From assembly GCF_002744735.1 (NCBI RefSeq), contig NZ_KZ319341.1, positions 545,848 through 609,847 of the forward strand: 64,000 bases of DNA, read 5' to 3'. This stretch comes from Marinobacter guineae. GTDB taxonomy: Bacteria; Pseudomonadota; Gammaproteobacteria; Pseudomonadales; Oleiphilaceae. Shown piece by piece: positions 27,096 to 37,262 of this stretch (positions are counted from its first letter, which is position 1; each line of letters begins with the position of its first letter). A program made the translations under genes and the position numbers. The notes beneath the pieces are model-generated. The model ran no database searches. It had not been told where the DNA came from and saw nothing but the letters and a program-made list of their open reading frames with translations.

Positions 27096-27599
27096 ATGCG
27101 AACAACGAAAGACAGAATCCGGCAAGCCGTTTCCTTTGAACTCATCGGTATATTCCTGTCCGTCCCCCTCGCTGCGCTTGCCTTCAGTTTTGACCTGGGC
27201 AAAACCGGCATCCTGGGTGTCGTGGGCGCAACCCTGGCAACCCTCTGGAATTATGTGTTCAACCTGCTCTTCGATCACGGCCTTAAAAAGCTGAACGGCT
27301 CCACCCACAAATCCCTGACAATCCGCTTCCTCCATGCCATTAGTTTTGAGCTGGGGTTGATGATGGCCTTTCTGCCAATCATCGCCTGGTGGATGGACAT
27401 CAGTTTGCTGGAAGCCCTGATCGTGGATCTTGCGTTTATCGCCTTCTACCTGGTGTATGCGTTCGTTTTCACCTGGTGCTACGACACGGTGTTTCCGGAC
27501 ACCGATGCCACGAATCAGCACAATCCACCACAGCCAAACTCTGTGGCATACTCACTGACCGAAACTCACAAAGAACAAATCACCAGCAAGGACCGTTGA
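27096..27599 (+). CDS. PACE-family multidrug efflux transporter
   Basis: Proton-coupled efflux protein of the AceI/PACE family, known for export of chlorhexidine and short diamines. The 167-aa protein has four membrane helices in two similar halves, each with the family signature (RIRQAVSFELIGIFLSVPL, and RFLHAISFELGLMMAFLPI). The conserved glutamate in the first FELIG is present. The preferred start is the ATG at 27096 (MRTTKDRIRQ). A start at 27081 is possible. It is one base before metY, so the two are likely co-transcribed. Substrate here is unknown. Confidence 0.88.
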   Translation: MRTTKDRIRQAVSFELIGIFLSVPLAALAFSFDLGKTGILGVVGATLATLWNYVFNLLFDHGLKKLNGSTHKSLTIRFLHAISFELGLMMAFLPIIAWWMDISLLEALIVDLAFIAFYLVYAFVFTWCYDTVFPDTDATNQHNPPQPNSVAYSLTETHKEQITSKDR

Positions 27600-27600
27600 C

Positions 27601-28878
27601 ATGAAACCGGAAACCCTCGCCCTGCACGCAGGCTTCAAAAGCGACCCTACTACCCGGGCCGCCACCACGCCGATCTACCAGACCACGTCCTATACCTTTG
27701 ACGACACCCAGCACGGTGCCGATCTTTTTGATCTGAAGGTCCAGGGCAACATCTACACCCGCATCATGAATCCAACCAACGCGGTTCTGGAAGAGCGGAT
27801 GGCCGAACTGGAAGGGGGCGTTGGCGCCCTGGCTGTGGCCTCTGGCATGGCCGCCATCACCTATGCCCTGCAGACTATCTGCAAGGTGGGCAACAACATC
27901 GTCAGCACCAGCCAGCTGTATGGCGGCACCTATAACCTGTTTGCCCATTCTCTGCCAAACCAGGGCATTGACTGCCGGATGGTGCGTCATGATGATTTCG
28001 ATGCCGTGGAAAAGGCCATTGATGACAACACCCGCGCCCTGTTCTGCGAGTCCATCGGCAACCCGGCGGGCAACGTGGTGGATATCCAGCGTTGGGCCGA
28101 GATTGCCCACAAGCATGGCATTCCGCTGATGGTGGACAACACCGTCGCGACGCCGTTCCTGTGTCGCCCCTTTGAGCATGGCGCCGATATTGTCATTCAC
28201 TCCCTCACCAAGTACATCGGCGGCCATGGCACCACGGTGGCTGGCGTTGTGGTGGATTCCGGCAAATTCGACTGGAAAGCCAGCGCTGCCAAATTCCCGA
28301 TGCTGAATGAGCCGGATCCCTCCTACCACGGTGTGGTCTATACCGACGCCCTCGGCCCTGCTGCCTTTATCGGTCGCTGCCGTGTGGTGCCACTGCGTAA
28401 CACCGGTGCCGCCCTGGCCCCGTTCAACGCCTTCCTGATCATGCAGGGCCTGGAAACCCTCGCCCTGCGCATGGAGCGCCATTGCGAGAACGCGGAGAAA
28501 GTGGCCAACTTCCTGCAGAACCACCCGTCAGTGGAGTGGGTGAACTACGCGACTCTTGCCAACAGCCCGTACAAGGCCACCTGCGACAAGATCTGTGGCG
28601 GCAAGGCCTCCGGGATTCTGAGCTTTGGCATCAAGGGTGGCCGGGAAGCGGGCGCCAGATTCATCGATGCGCTGGACCTGATCCTGCGCCTGGTGAACAT
28701 TGGTGACGCCAAATCCCTGGCCTGCCATCCGGCCACCACAACCCACAGGCAGCTGAACCCGGACGAACTGAAAAGTGCCGGCGTGAGCGAGGATCTGGTG
28801 CGGCTGTCGATCGGCATTGAACACGTCGACGACATCATCGCCGACATCACTCAGGCCCTGGACAAAGCCAAGGCTTGA
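27601..28878 (+). CDS. metY: O-acetylhomoserine sulfhydrylase
   Basis: PLP enzyme that makes homocysteine from O-acetylhomoserine and sulfide in methionine synthesis. The 425-aa length is typical of MetY and longer than MetB/MetC. Motifs include YTRIMNPTNAVLEERMAELEGG, the PLP-lysine segment HSLTKYIGGHGTTVAG near 200-215, and a C-terminal LVRLSIGIEHVDDIIADI. A ribosome site AAGGA precedes the ATG. No SAM riboswitch is visible upstream, where the PACE gene ends one base before. Confidence 0.92.
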   Translation: MKPETLALHAGFKSDPTTRAATTPIYQTTSYTFDDTQHGADLFDLKVQGNIYTRIMNPTNAVLEERMAELEGGVGALAVASGMAAITYALQTICKVGNNIVSTSQLYGGTYNLFAHSLPNQGIDCRMVRHDDFDAVEKAIDDNTRALFCESIGNPAGNVVDIQRWAEIAHKHGIPLMVDNTVATPFLCRPFEHGADIVIHSLTKYIGGHGTTVAGVVVDSGKFDWKASAAKFPMLNEPDPSYHGVVYTDALGPAAFIGRCRVVPLRNTGAALAPFNAFLIMQGLETLALRMERHCENAEKVANFLQNHPSVEWVNYATLANSPYKATCDKICGGKASGILSFGIKGGREAGARFIDALDLILRLVNIGDAKSLACHPATTTHRQLNPDELKSAGVSEDLVRLSIGIEHVDDIIADITQALDKAKA

Positions 28879-28888
28879 TGACGATCAA

Positions 28889-28914
28889 CCGGGTACGACC
28901 AATGTCGTGCCCGG
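28889..28914 (+). terminator. Hairpin after metY
   Basis: An 11-bp stem (one G-U pair) with a CAAT loop 10 bases after the metY stop. No T run follows, so it may be a weak or Rho-assisted end. Confidence 0.45.
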
Positions 28915-29006
28915 TATCCCCGTGATTGCCCCTACCCGTCTTGTAACTCCCCCGCCGGCCCATTACTCTTTAGTGTTCCCCAAGCCTTTATGAGAGTCCG
29001 GTTGCA

Positions 29007-30050
29007 ATGAGCGACAGCGCAAAGCCCCGCATTACCAGTGGTTCAAAATTCCGCAATGAACATGGTTTTTCAGCCATCAAGGATGGCGTCAAGCGATCAT
29101 CAAAGCAGGAAGCCACACCGGTAGAGCGCAAGCCCAAATGGCTGCGGGCACGCATGCCCGGAGGCGAACGCTATGAGGCTGTTCGCAAGAACGTGAGTGA
29201 ACACCGCCTGAGCACCGTTTGCCAGGAATCCCATTGCCCCAACATCGGTGAGTGCTGGACCGCGGGAACCGCCACCATCATGGTGATGGGGTCTGTGTGT
29301 ACCCGGGCCTGCAAATTCTGCGCAGTGGATACCGGCAACCCGAAAGGCTGGCTGGATGCGGAAGAGCCGGAGAATACCGCCAAATCGGTGGAGCTCATGG
29401 GCCTTCGCTACATCGTGCTCACCTCAGTGGACCGGGACGATCTGGACGACGGTGGTGCCGCGCACTACGCCGCCTGCGTCTCCGCCATCAAACGGCGCAC
29501 TCCGGAAGTGGCGGTGGAAGCCCTGACTCCGGATTTTGATGCGGTGATGTCCGATGTCGAAAAGGTGGTGGACTCCGGGCTGGATGTCTTTGCCCAGAAT
29601 GTTGAAACCGTGAAACGCCTGACCAGCCAGGTGCGGGACCCCCGCGCGGGATACGAGAAAACCCTGAGTGTGCTGGAACACGCCAAGAAGCACCGCCCGG
29701 ACGTGCTCACCAAGACCAGCCTGATGCTTGGCCTCGGTGAAACCGAGGAAGAAATCCTGGCAACCATGGACGACCTGCGCGCCATTGGCGTGGATATCCT
29801 GACTCTGGGCCAGTACCTCCGCCCCACCCCGAATCACCTGCCGGTGGAACGCTACGTAACGCCGGAAGAGTTCAATCGCTTCCGCGAGATCGGTCTGGAG
29901 AAAGGCTTCATGGAAGTGCCATCCGGCCCCATGGTGCGCTCCAGTTACCGGGCAGACAAAGTCTTTGACAAAAACAATCTTGGCCTTGGCGTGCAAGAAT
30001 TTCCCCAGGCCTCCGACGCCATGCAGATTCCGGTGAAGGCCGTCGACTGA
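29007..30050 (+). CDS. lipA: Lipoyl synthase
   Basis: Radical-SAM enzyme that inserts two sulfurs into octanoyl groups on lipoyl domains. The 347-aa protein has the N-terminal auxiliary cluster motif [12 protein letters not shown] and the radical-SAM motif CTRACKFC, with the C-terminal RSSYRADK motif containing the conserved serine. Length is slightly above E. coli LipA because of an N-terminal extension. lipB is not adjacent. An MCP gene follows after 8 bp. Confidence 0.95.
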   Translation: MSDSAKPRITSGSKFRNEHGFSAIKDGVKRSSKQEATPVERKPKWLRARMPGGERYEAVRKNVSEHRLSTVCQESHCPNIGECWTAGTATIMVMGSVCTRACKFCAVDTGNPKGWLDAEEPENTAKSVELMGLRYIVLTSVDRDDLDDGGAAHYAACVSAIKRRTPEVAVEALTPDFDAVMSDVEKVVDSGLDVFAQNVETVKRLTSQVRDPRAGYEKTLSVLEHAKKHRPDVLTKTSLMLGLGETEEEILATMDDLRAIGVDILTLGQYLRPTPNHLPVERYVTPEEFNRFREIGLEKGFMEVPSGPMVRSSYRADKVFDKNNLGLGVQEFPQASDAMQIPVKAVD

Positions 30051-30058
30051 GAGCGCCC

Positions 30059-31279
30059 ATGCTGAAACTGCTGCGAAATGCCCGGCTGAAGTACAAATTC
30101 TGGTTGTTGAACATTGTCGTTTTTGCAGTGCTTTGCCTGCTGGTGCTCTATTCCATGGACACCATTGCGGGGCAAACCGGCAAAGCCTTCAATGACGTGT
30201 TTGCCGAAACGGCGCCGGGATTTGCGCTGGTGGTTGCCATTCTCATGGCACTCGAAATGGCCGGTTCCCAATTACTGATCTCCTTTATTGAACGCCATGT
30301 GAATCGCTTGAAAGACACCATGGTGGACGTCCAGTCCTCCGGCAATCTGAGCCAGCGGGCTAATGTAGACTCCACCGACGAAATCGGCGAAATGGCCAGT
30401 GCCTTCAACGCCATGCAGGACCGAACCGTAGGTGTGGTCCGCAGCATGAAGGAAGCCATCGAACGGCTGCACAGCGAAGTTCAGGAACTGACCTCGGCCG
30501 CCGAAGCCCGCCGGGATGATCTGGGCCGACAGCAGGCCGGCGCTGACCGGTCTGCGGAGGTCATTGAAACCATGCTGCAAAGCTTTACCGGCATTGCCGA
30601 ACAGGCCGGGATCGCCAAAACCCTGTCCCACGAGGCCAGCGATGCCGCGCGGGACGGCAGCAAACGTGTTGGCCAGAGTGCCGACAGCATCCGCAAACTC
30701 GCCGATGTGGTGCGCAATTCTGCCAGCAGTGTCGAAGCCCTGGCCGAGAACAGCCACGAAATCAGCCATGCTATTACCGAGATCCGGGGCATTGCCGAGC
30801 AGACCAACCTGTTGGCCCTGAACGCAGCCATCGAGGCGGCCCGGGCCGGCGAACAGGGTCGAGGATTTGCAGTGGTGGCCGATGAAGTGCGAAATCTTGC
30901 GCAAAGGGTTCAGGACTCCACCGATCAGATTCAGGGCACTATCGATCGGTTGCTCAATGCCATGAATACCGCTGTGAACCAGATGACCGGCAGCTCCGAG
31001 GATGCCGGCCGCTGCGTCGAGGAATCCGAGCAAGGCCGCCGCGCCCTGGAGGCCATTAACGAGGTGGTCAGCCGGATTGATCAGACTAATCAGGAGATCG
31101 CGAATGTGTCGGCGGATCAGGCCGCCGGCACCGACGATGTCCTGGCCAATGTTCAGGGCATTCGCGAAACCACCCAGAACATGGTGACCCAGCTTGCCGA
31201 GAGCGCCGAAATGAGCAAGCGCCTGAAACGGCTGATTGATTCCCTGGAAGAAGCGTCCTCAAAGGTCACGGTTTACTGA
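30059..31279 (+). CDS. Methyl-accepting chemotaxis protein without a large sensor domain
   Basis: A 406-aa MCP. Two membrane helices lie near 15-33 and 54-75 with only about 20 residues between them, so it has no periplasmic ligand-binding domain. A HAMP region follows, then a cytoplasmic signalling domain with the hairpin-tip motif [34 protein letters not shown]. Such receptors may sense membrane state, energy or an intracellular partner. It begins 8 bp after lipA and is probably transcribed with it. Confidence 0.9.
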   Translation: MLKLLRNARLKYKFWLLNIVVFAVLCLLVLYSMDTIAGQTGKAFNDVFAETAPGFALVVAILMALEMAGSQLLISFIERHVNRLKDTMVDVQSSGNLSQRANVDSTDEIGEMASAFNAMQDRTVGVVRSMKEAIERLHSEVQELTSAAEARRDDLGRQQAGADRSAEVIETMLQSFTGIAEQAGIAKTLSHEASDAARDGSKRVGQSADSIRKLADVVRNSASSVEALAENSHEISHAITEIRGIAEQTNLLALNAAIEAARAGEQGRGFAVVADEVRNLAQRVQDSTDQIQGTIDRLLNAMNTAVNQMTGSSEDAGRCVEESEQGRRALEAINEVVSRIDQTNQEIANVSADQAAGTDDVLANVQGIRETTQNMVTQLAESAEMSKRLKRLIDSLEEASSKVTVY

Positions 31280-31327
31280 GGTTTATGGCACACTCTGCAC
31301 TCGTTTGAACCGGCAGAGTAGTAGTCC

Positions 31328-33832
31328 ATGAATCGTCTCCGCATCCTCTATGACCGCCTGATTTTTCCGCACCCGTTCATTATCCTCGCGGCCTTTGGCC
31401 TGTTACTGGCCCTCGCTGCCTTCAAATTCGGCGAGTTCCGCCTGGATGCCTCAGCCGAATCCCTGGTCCTGGAAAACGACCGCTCCCTCGAACAGTACCG
31501 TCAGGTAAACCGCCGGTTCACCACCTCCGACGACTTCCTGATCGTGACCTACACTCCGGAGGATGAACTCTTCTCCAAGGACGGCCTGGCCAGCCTGGCT
31601 TCATTGCGGGACGAACTGCAAAGTCTGGAAGCGGTGGGCTCCACCAACAGCATCCTGAACGTGCCCCTGCTCCACAGCCCGGAGCTGACCCTGGATACCG
31701 TGGACAGCCAGATCAAGACTCTCGACCAAAACGATGTGCCGCCGGAAACCGCCCGTAAGGCACTGCTGAACAACCCGCTCTACCCTAACCTGCTGATCAG
31801 TGAAGATGGCCGCACTACTGCCATCCAGGTGAACCTGCCCACACCGGATCGTTACTTTGAACTGCTGAGAAAACGTAACGACCTGCGAGACAAGGCCGAC
31901 GCCGGCAAAGCCTCCGAAGCAGAACTTTCGGAGCTGGAACAGGTAAAACAGGAATTCATCGCCTTCACCGAAACCCTTGGCGTCGAGCGCGATGCCACCA
32001 TACGGACCGTCCGCTCGATTCTCGATGACTACCGGGACGGCGCGGAAATTCACCTCGGTGGCGTGCCAATGATTGTGGCGGACATGATCCGATTCATTGA
32101 GAACGACCTCTCCACCTTCGGACTGGGGGTGCTTGCCTTCCTGCTGCTGACCCTGGCCATCATCTTCCGCCAGTGGCGCTGGGTGATAGTGCCACTTCTG
32201 TGTTGCGGGTTTACCGTGTGGCTGATGATCGGCTTCCTGGGCTGGGCCCAGTGGCCGGTCACGGTGATTTCCTCCAACTTCATTTCTCTGTTGCTGATCA
32301 TGACCCTGTCGCTCACCATCCACCTGATCGTGCGCTACCGGGAATTCCAGCACGACGATCCCGGAGCCGGCCCCAGAGATATCCTTCGCAATACGGTAAT
32401 GGCGATGATCAAGCCCTGCTTCTACATGGCCATTACCACCATCGTTGCTTTCGGCTCCCTCACCTTCAGCGGTATTCGCCCCGTGATCGACTTCGGCTGG
32501 ATGATGACCCTGGGCCTGACCGTCGCCTTCCTGATTACCTTTATCGTGTTCCCGGCCCTGCTGACGCTGCTGCCACCTCCCCTGGACAGCCGGGTAACGT
32601 CCGATCGGATTCCCTTTACCGATGCCTTTGCCCGGTTCACCGAGCATTTCGGCAAAACGGTGCTGGTGGGTTCCGGGGTGATTGCGGTGCTTTGTGTGGT
32701 CGGCCTCAGCAAGCTGACCGTGGAAAACAGCTTTATCGACTACTTCAAATCCTCGACCGAAATTCACCAGGGCATGATCACCATCGACAACCGCCTGGGC
32801 GGCACCACACCGCTTGACGTCGTAATCACCGACGACCCGCCCCCGGAAGGCGCGGGCACAGGCGACCCGTTCGCCAGTGACTGCGACCCGTTCGTGGAAG
32901 ACTGCGGCGAGACAGAGGAGTACCGCGACACCTGGTATACCTACCAGAAAATGGAAGAGCTGGAGGCTGTTCATACCTACCTGGAAGGTCTGCCGGAGAC
33001 CGGCAAGGTTCTGTCCATCAACACCACCCTGGATATTCTGGCGAAAATCAATCAGGGCGAGCCCCTGGATGCCCTGGAACTGGCCTTCGTGCCGGCAGCG
33101 GTGCCGGATGACCTACAGGATGTGCTGCTAACCCCCTACATCTCCGAGGAACACGACCAGGCCCGCTTCAGCGTCCGCCTCCTGGAAACCATGCCCGACC
33201 TCCGCCGACAGGAACTGCTGGACCGCATCCGCAGCCACCTGACAACGGACCTGGGTTACAACGACGACCAGATTCTCTTCGCCGGCATGACGGTAATGTA
33301 CAACAACATGCTGCAAAGCCTGTTCGATTCCCAGATCAAAACCATCGGCGTGGTCTTCGCCGCCATTATGGCGATGTTCCTGCTGCTGTTTCGTTCCCTG
33401 AAACTGGCATTGATCGGCATCGCCCCGAACCTCATTGCAGCGGGCTCGGTACTCGGCCTGATGGGCTGGCTGGGCATCCCGCTGGACATGATGACCATCA
33501 CAGTGGCCGCCATCACCGTGGGCATTGCGGTGGACGACACCATCCACTACATCCACCGTTTCCAGACCGAGTTCAAAAAAGACGGCGACTACATCGCCAC
33601 CATGCACCGCTGCCACCGCAGTATTGGCCAGGCCATGTTCTTCACCTCGCTGACCATTATCTCCGGGTTTTCGATACTGGTGCTATCCAACTTTATCCCG
33701 ACCATCTACTTCGGGTTGTTCACCGGGTTTGCCATGTTCATGGCCCTGGTGGGGGCGCTTACTTTGCTTCCGCGCCTGATTGTTCTGGTTAAGCCCTTTG
33801 GCTCCAGCGGTGAGTCTGGATTGGGTTCCTAG
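31328..33832 (+). CDS. MMPL/RND-family exporter
   Basis: An 834-aa RND-superfamily membrane protein with two repeated halves. Each half has one helix, a large periplasmic domain and a block of five to six helices (first block about 265-415, second about 670-820). The halves match the MMPL/sterol-sensing-like transporters, including the MTLSLTIHLIVRYRE and ITVGIAVDDTIHYIHRF segments with the conserved acidic residues. The second periplasmic domain has an unusual acidic, two-cysteine stretch (DCDPFVEDC, near 518-526). These proteins export lipids or hopanoids in other bacteria. The substrate here is unknown. Confidence 0.85.
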   Translation: MNRLRILYDRLIFPHPFIILAAFGLLLALAAFKFGEFRLDASAESLVLENDRSLEQYRQVNRRFTTSDDFLIVTYTPEDELFSKDGLASLASLRDELQSLEAVGSTNSILNVPLLHSPELTLDTVDSQIKTLDQNDVPPETARKALLNNPLYPNLLISEDGRTTAIQVNLPTPDRYFELLRKRNDLRDKADAGKASEAELSELEQVKQEFIAFTETLGVERDATIRTVRSILDDYRDGAEIHLGGVPMIVADMIRFIENDLSTFGLGVLAFLLLTLAIIFRQWRWVIVPLLCCGFTVWLMIGFLGWAQWPVTVISSNFISLLLIMTLSLTIHLIVRYREFQHDDPGAGPRDILRNTVMAMIKPCFYMAITTIVAFGSLTFSGIRPVIDFGWMMTLGLTVAFLITFIVFPALLTLLPPPLDSRVTSDRIPFTDAFARFTEHFGKTVLVGSGVIAVLCVVGLSKLTVENSFIDYFKSSTEIHQGMITIDNRLGGTTPLDVVITDDPPPEGAGTGDPFASDCDPFVEDCGETEEYRDTWYTYQKMEELEAVHTYLEGLPETGKVLSINTTLDILAKINQGEPLDALELAFVPAAVPDDLQDVLLTPYISEEHDQARFSVRLLETMPDLRRQELLDRIRSHLTTDLGYNDDQILFAGMTVMYNNMLQSLFDSQIKTIGVVFAAIMAMFLLLFRSLKLALIGIAPNLIAAGSVLGLMGWLGIPLDMMTITVAAITVGIAVDDTIHYIHRFQTEFKKDGDYIATMHRCHRSIGQAMFFTSLTIISGFSILVLSNFIPTIYFGLFTGFAMFMALVGALTLLPRLIVLVKPFGSSGESGLGS

Positions 33833-33856
33833 CCTTTTGGTTCGGGGGTTGGGTTG

Positions 33857-33883
33857 GCGCGGCGGGCATAGGGTTCGCCGCGC
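33857..33883 (+). terminator. GC hairpin after the exporter gene
   Basis: An 8-bp perfect stem (GCGCGGCG / CGCCGCGC) 25 bases after the exporter stop, without a T run. Weak terminator candidate. Confidence 0.35.
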
Positions 33884-33972
33884 TTCAGAATCCGGAGTGA
33901 TAGGAAAGCGAAGTTCGTTCACATAGTGCCCTGGGCCTTTAAAAGAAATCTGCGATATTTGCCAGACTTGAA

Positions 33973-34082
33973 GAACAGTGGTGTTTGGCCCTCCCAAAAA
34001 TGTTGGAGGCCAAGGATGGCCGGAAACAAGCGCACATGGACGTGCTCGTAGCGGTTTTTGGGAGGGCCAAACACCACTGTTC
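33973..34082. repeat. Structured inverted-repeat element B
   Basis: A 110-bp element with perfect 28-bp inverted arms (33973-34000 and 34055-34082) and a 54-base interior. The interior shares a core with element A (GGAGGCCAAGGATGGCCGG here, GGAGCCATGGATGGCGGAG there, then CAAGCG), and both arms carry CCNTCCCAAAA. It lies between the convergent ends of the exporter gene and the Spy-like gene, the same context as element A. No gene is encoded. Confidence 0.8.
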
Positions 34083-34107
34083 CTACCCCAAAACGATCAG
34101 GCTAAAA

Positions 34108-34141
34108 ACAAAAAAAGGGCCACACCAAACGATGCGACCCT
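34108..34141 (-). terminator. Terminator of the Spy-like gene
   Basis: On the minus strand a stem AGGGTCGCA / TGTGGCCCT (G-U pairs included) followed by a run of eight or more T residues, about 30 bases after the stop. Confidence 0.75.
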
Positions 34142-34169
34142 TCTCCAAAACAGCTAGCCCGAGGCTAGA

Positions 34170-34631
34170 TCACTGCATGCCCTGGCCTTGGCCCTGCTGC
34201 TGTTGCATCATCTGACGCTGCTGCATTTGTTGCTGCATCTGCTTCATGCGCTTATCCAGCTCGTCACGCTGCTCCTGGGTAAACACCTTGTCTACCTTGG
34301 CCTGCATCAGAGTGGACAGGGCGGCAATCTCGCCGGTTACATCGCCCAGTTCCTCGGCACGCTCGCGGATCGCGTCTTCGTCAAAGTCTGACTTGATCTC
34401 ACCCTGCATCTGCTGCTGCAGTGCACGGGCCTCCTGGCGGAGCTCACCGATTTCACCCTGCATCTCATCGATGATGGCGCGAATTTCGGTTTGCTGATCC
34501 TCAGACAGGCCCACCATTTGCGCCAGCTGATCAACCTGGTCTGGCTGGCCACCAGCGGCCTGTTGGGCCATGGCCGGGACCGAAAGGCTCAGGGCTACCA
34601 GGGCAGTACCAAACAGTTTTACAAGCTTCAT
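34170..34631 (-). CDS. Spy/CpxP-like periplasmic protein
   Basis: A 153-aa secreted protein with a signal peptide (MKLVKLFGTALVALSLSVPAMA) and an all-helical mature part. It has two LTxxQ-like motifs (LSEDQQTEIRAII and FTQEQRDELDKRM), the mark of the Spy/CpxP family of periplasmic chaperones. The C-terminus is a glutamine/methionine-rich tail, longer than usual, which could bind metal. The start at 34631 is chosen for the signal peptide. No CpxAR genes are nearby. Confidence 0.75.
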   Translation of the reverse strand: MKLVKLFGTALVALSLSVPAMAQQAAGGQPDQVDQLAQMVGLSEDQQTEIRAIIDEMQGEIGELRQEARALQQQMQGEIKSDFDEDAIRERAEELGDVTGEIAALSTLMQAKVDKVFTQEQRDELDKRMKQMQQQMQQRQMMQQQQGQGQGMQ

Positions 34632-34873
34632 AAAGTTCTCCGTTAACAGGGTGGCCACAACTTGAATACCACCGATATTTATTGGTTTCGATGTTCAGAC
34701 CCTACACCCTAAAACATCCGCACTCGGTTTTTCACCCCGACCAGCCCTGTTTTTGTACATACTTCTCACTGTCCCCCGCCACAAACCGCCACACACGGGC
34801 ATTCAAACAAATGTGAAAGTTTAGTCATTCCCCTTCATAATGGCGCCGATTACAGTCAGCCGGAGCAGAAACG

Positions 34874-35812
34874 ATGGCAATTAACTGGTTTCCAGGGCAC
34901 ATGCACAAGGCCCGCAAGGAGATCAAACAGGTAATGCCGCAGATGGACCTCATCATTGAGGTGGTGGATGCGCGGATTCCTTTCAGCAGCGAAAATCCGC
35001 TGGTGCCGGCCCTGCGTGGCGAAAAACCGCTGATCAAGGTTCTTAACAAACGCGATCTGGCCGATCCGGAAATCACCGAGCAATGGCGGGCCTGGCTGGA
35101 AAAAGAGCGTGGCGTGCGAGCCATTACCCTCACCCACAATCAACGCACCGAGGCACTGTCTATCCTCAAGCTGGCCGAGGAGATGACGCCGGATCACGAC
35201 CGCCAGAAAAGCGCGCTGCGGGTAATGATCCTGGGCATTCCCAATGTCGGCAAGTCCACCCTGATCAATACCCTGGCGGGACGGCCCGCCGCCAAAACCG
35301 GAAACGAGCCCGCGGTCACCAGGGCCCAGCAGGCCATCAAGCTGCCCAACAACATTCTTCTATACGATACCCCCGGCTTCCTGTGGCCAAAACTGTCTCC
35401 GGAAGCCTGCGGCTATCGCCTGGCAGTTACCGGCGCCATTCGCAGCTCGGTGCTGGATTTCGAGGACATTGCCATGTTCGAGGCCGAGTACCTGCTGGAG
35501 GTCTACCCGGAGCTGGTCAGAGCCCGCTATGGCTTTGATGAACTGCCGAAAGACGGGCTGGCGCTGATGGACGGTATTGCCGCGAAACGCCGGTTTTTTG
35601 GTCGGGGTGGCGTTCCGGATCTGCACAAGGTGTCGGAAGTGTTACTCAACGAATTCCGGGCCGGCACGCTGGGGCGTATTTCTCTGGAAACGCCGGAGAT
35701 GGTTGAGCATGAAGCCCGGGAGGCAGCGGCAGCTGCCGCCGAGAAGGCCGCTCTCGATGAAGCCAAAGGAACAAAAAAGGGAGCCAGAAAAGGCCGCAGC
35801 GGCAAACACTGA
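34874..35812 (+). CDS. ylqF: Ribosome biogenesis GTPase YlqF/RbgA
   Basis: Circularly permuted GTPase (312 aa) acting in large-subunit assembly. The G4 motif NKRDLAD comes before G1 [12 protein letters not shown], with G3 DTPGF after it, the expected permuted order. The C-terminus has an alanine-rich stretch and a lysine-rich tail (KGTKKGARKGR) that would bind RNA. Proteobacterial members are less studied than B. subtilis RbgA. It stands alone between Spy and fabB. Confidence 0.9.
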   Translation: MAINWFPGHMHKARKEIKQVMPQMDLIIEVVDARIPFSSENPLVPALRGEKPLIKVLNKRDLADPEITEQWRAWLEKERGVRAITLTHNQRTEALSILKLAEEMTPDHDRQKSALRVMILGIPNVGKSTLINTLAGRPAAKTGNEPAVTRAQQAIKLPNNILLYDTPGFLWPKLSPEACGYRLAVTGAIRSSVLDFEDIAMFEAEYLLEVYPELVRARYGFDELPKDGLALMDGIAAKRRFFGRGGVPDLHKVSEVLLNEFRAGTLGRISLETPEMVEHEAREAAAAAAEKAALDEAKGTKKGARKGRSGKH

Positions 35813-35948
35813 TCCAACCGTGAGTCCTACTCAAAACACCGCCCCTTACCAAGGTCAAATATCGCATCCGGCCCAAAGCGCCTAAACTGTTAAATAACGT
35901 AATTGATCGCAAGGTCGGCCATTTCGGCCGGCCGGTAAGGAGGAACTT

Positions 35949-37157
35949 ATGAGACGCGTCGTCGTCACCGGCATGGGCATCGTTTCCTGCCTCGGCAACT
36001 CACTGGATGAGGTTAGAGACAGCCTGAAAAACGGAAAGTCCGGCATCCGCTTCAACGAAACCTATAAGGAAATGGGATTCCGCAGCCAGATTGCCGGCTC
36101 TGTGGACGTAGACACATCCGTTATCGACCGCAAGATCCGCCGCTTCATGGGTCCTTCCGCCATGTACAGCTACCTGGCCATGGAACAGGCAATTGCCCAG
36201 GCGGGCCTGACCGAAGACCTGATCTCCAACGACCGCACCGGCCTGATTGCCGGTTCCGGTGGCGCCTCCTGCTCCAGCCAGGTGGAAGCCACGGATATCA
36301 TGCGTGCAAAAGGCGTCAAGCGTATCGGGCCCTATATGGTGCCGCGCATCATGACCAGCACGGTATCCGCCTGCCTGGCCACCGCCTTCAAAATTCGGGG
36401 CGTGAATTATTCCATGTCGTCTGCCTGTGCCACCAGTGCCCACTGTATTGGACATGCCATGGAGCAGATCCAGACCGGTAAGCAGGACATCGTGTTCGCC
36501 GGTGGTGGCGAGGAAGAAGACTGGAGCCTGACCATGATGTTCGACGCCATGGGAGCCCTCTCAACCAAATACAACGACGCGCCGGAAACGGCCTCCCGAC
36601 CCTTCGATAGCGGTCGGGACGGCTTCGTCATCGCCGGCGGGGGCGGCATGGTGGTTCTGGAAGAACTGGAGCATGCGAAGAAAAGGGGTGCCAGTATTAT
36701 TGCCGAGCTGACAGGCTATGGCGCCACCTCTGACGGCTATGACATGGTGGCCCCTTCAGGGGAAGGCGCTCAGCGCTGCATGAAGCAGGCCATGGCCACG
36801 ATCCGTGGCAAGGTCGACTACATCAACGCCCATGGCACCAGCACCCCGGTAGGTGATGTGGCCGAGATGGGCGCTGTGCGAGCCACCTTCGGATCGGACA
36901 TTCCCGCCATTTCCTCAACCAAGTCACTGTCAGGGCACTCCCTGGGGGCTGCCGGGGCACAGGAGGCGATTTACTCGCTGCTGATGTTGCAGAACGGCTT
37001 CATGGCCGGCACGGCAAACCTGGCAAATGTGGACGAGAAAATCGGCGATATTCCGTTAGTCGGCCCGCAAGGTCGGGAGGCAGAGCTTAACACCGTGATG
37101 TCCAACAGCTTTGGTTTCGGTGGCACCAACGCCTCACTGATCTTTGAAAAACTGTAA
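35949..37157 (+). CDS. fabB: Beta-ketoacyl-ACP synthase I
   Basis: Condensing enzyme of fatty-acid synthesis that is needed for unsaturated fatty acids. The 402-aa protein has the catalytic cysteine in [14 protein letters not shown] near 165, the two histidines in [12 protein letters not shown] and [12 protein letters not shown], and the C-terminal [13 protein letters not shown]. The N-terminus [16 protein letters not shown] and length match FabB rather than FabF. A strong ribosome site AAGGAGG precedes it. fabA is not adjacent. A terminator follows. Confidence 0.94.
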   Translation: MRRVVVTGMGIVSCLGNSLDEVRDSLKNGKSGIRFNETYKEMGFRSQIAGSVDVDTSVIDRKIRRFMGPSAMYSYLAMEQAIAQAGLTEDLISNDRTGLIAGSGGASCSSQVEATDIMRAKGVKRIGPYMVPRIMTSTVSACLATAFKIRGVNYSMSSACATSAHCIGHAMEQIQTGKQDIVFAGGGEEEDWSLTMMFDAMGALSTKYNDAPETASRPFDSGRDGFVIAGGGGMVVLEELEHAKKRGASIIAELTGYGATSDGYDMVAPSGEGAQRCMKQAMATIRGKVDYINAHGTSTPVGDVAEMGAVRATFGSDIPAISSTKSLSGHSLGAAGAQEAIYSLLMLQNGFMAGTANLANVDEKIGDIPLVGPQGREAELNTVMSNSFGFGGTNASLIFEKL

Positions 37158-37168
37158 ACCGTCACCTG

Positions 37169-37192
37169 TAAGGGCCCTCGGGCCCTTATTTT
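37169..37192 (+). terminator. Rho-independent terminator after fabB
   Basis: Perfect 9-bp stem TAAGGGCCC / GGGCCCTTA with a 2-base loop, then TTTT after the stem. Confidence 0.85.
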
Positions 37193-37262
37193 AAAATACG
37201 ATATTCGAAGTTCATTCCGCTTGATCATTGGCAAAGACGGTCATCCGTATTAAGGTACATAG

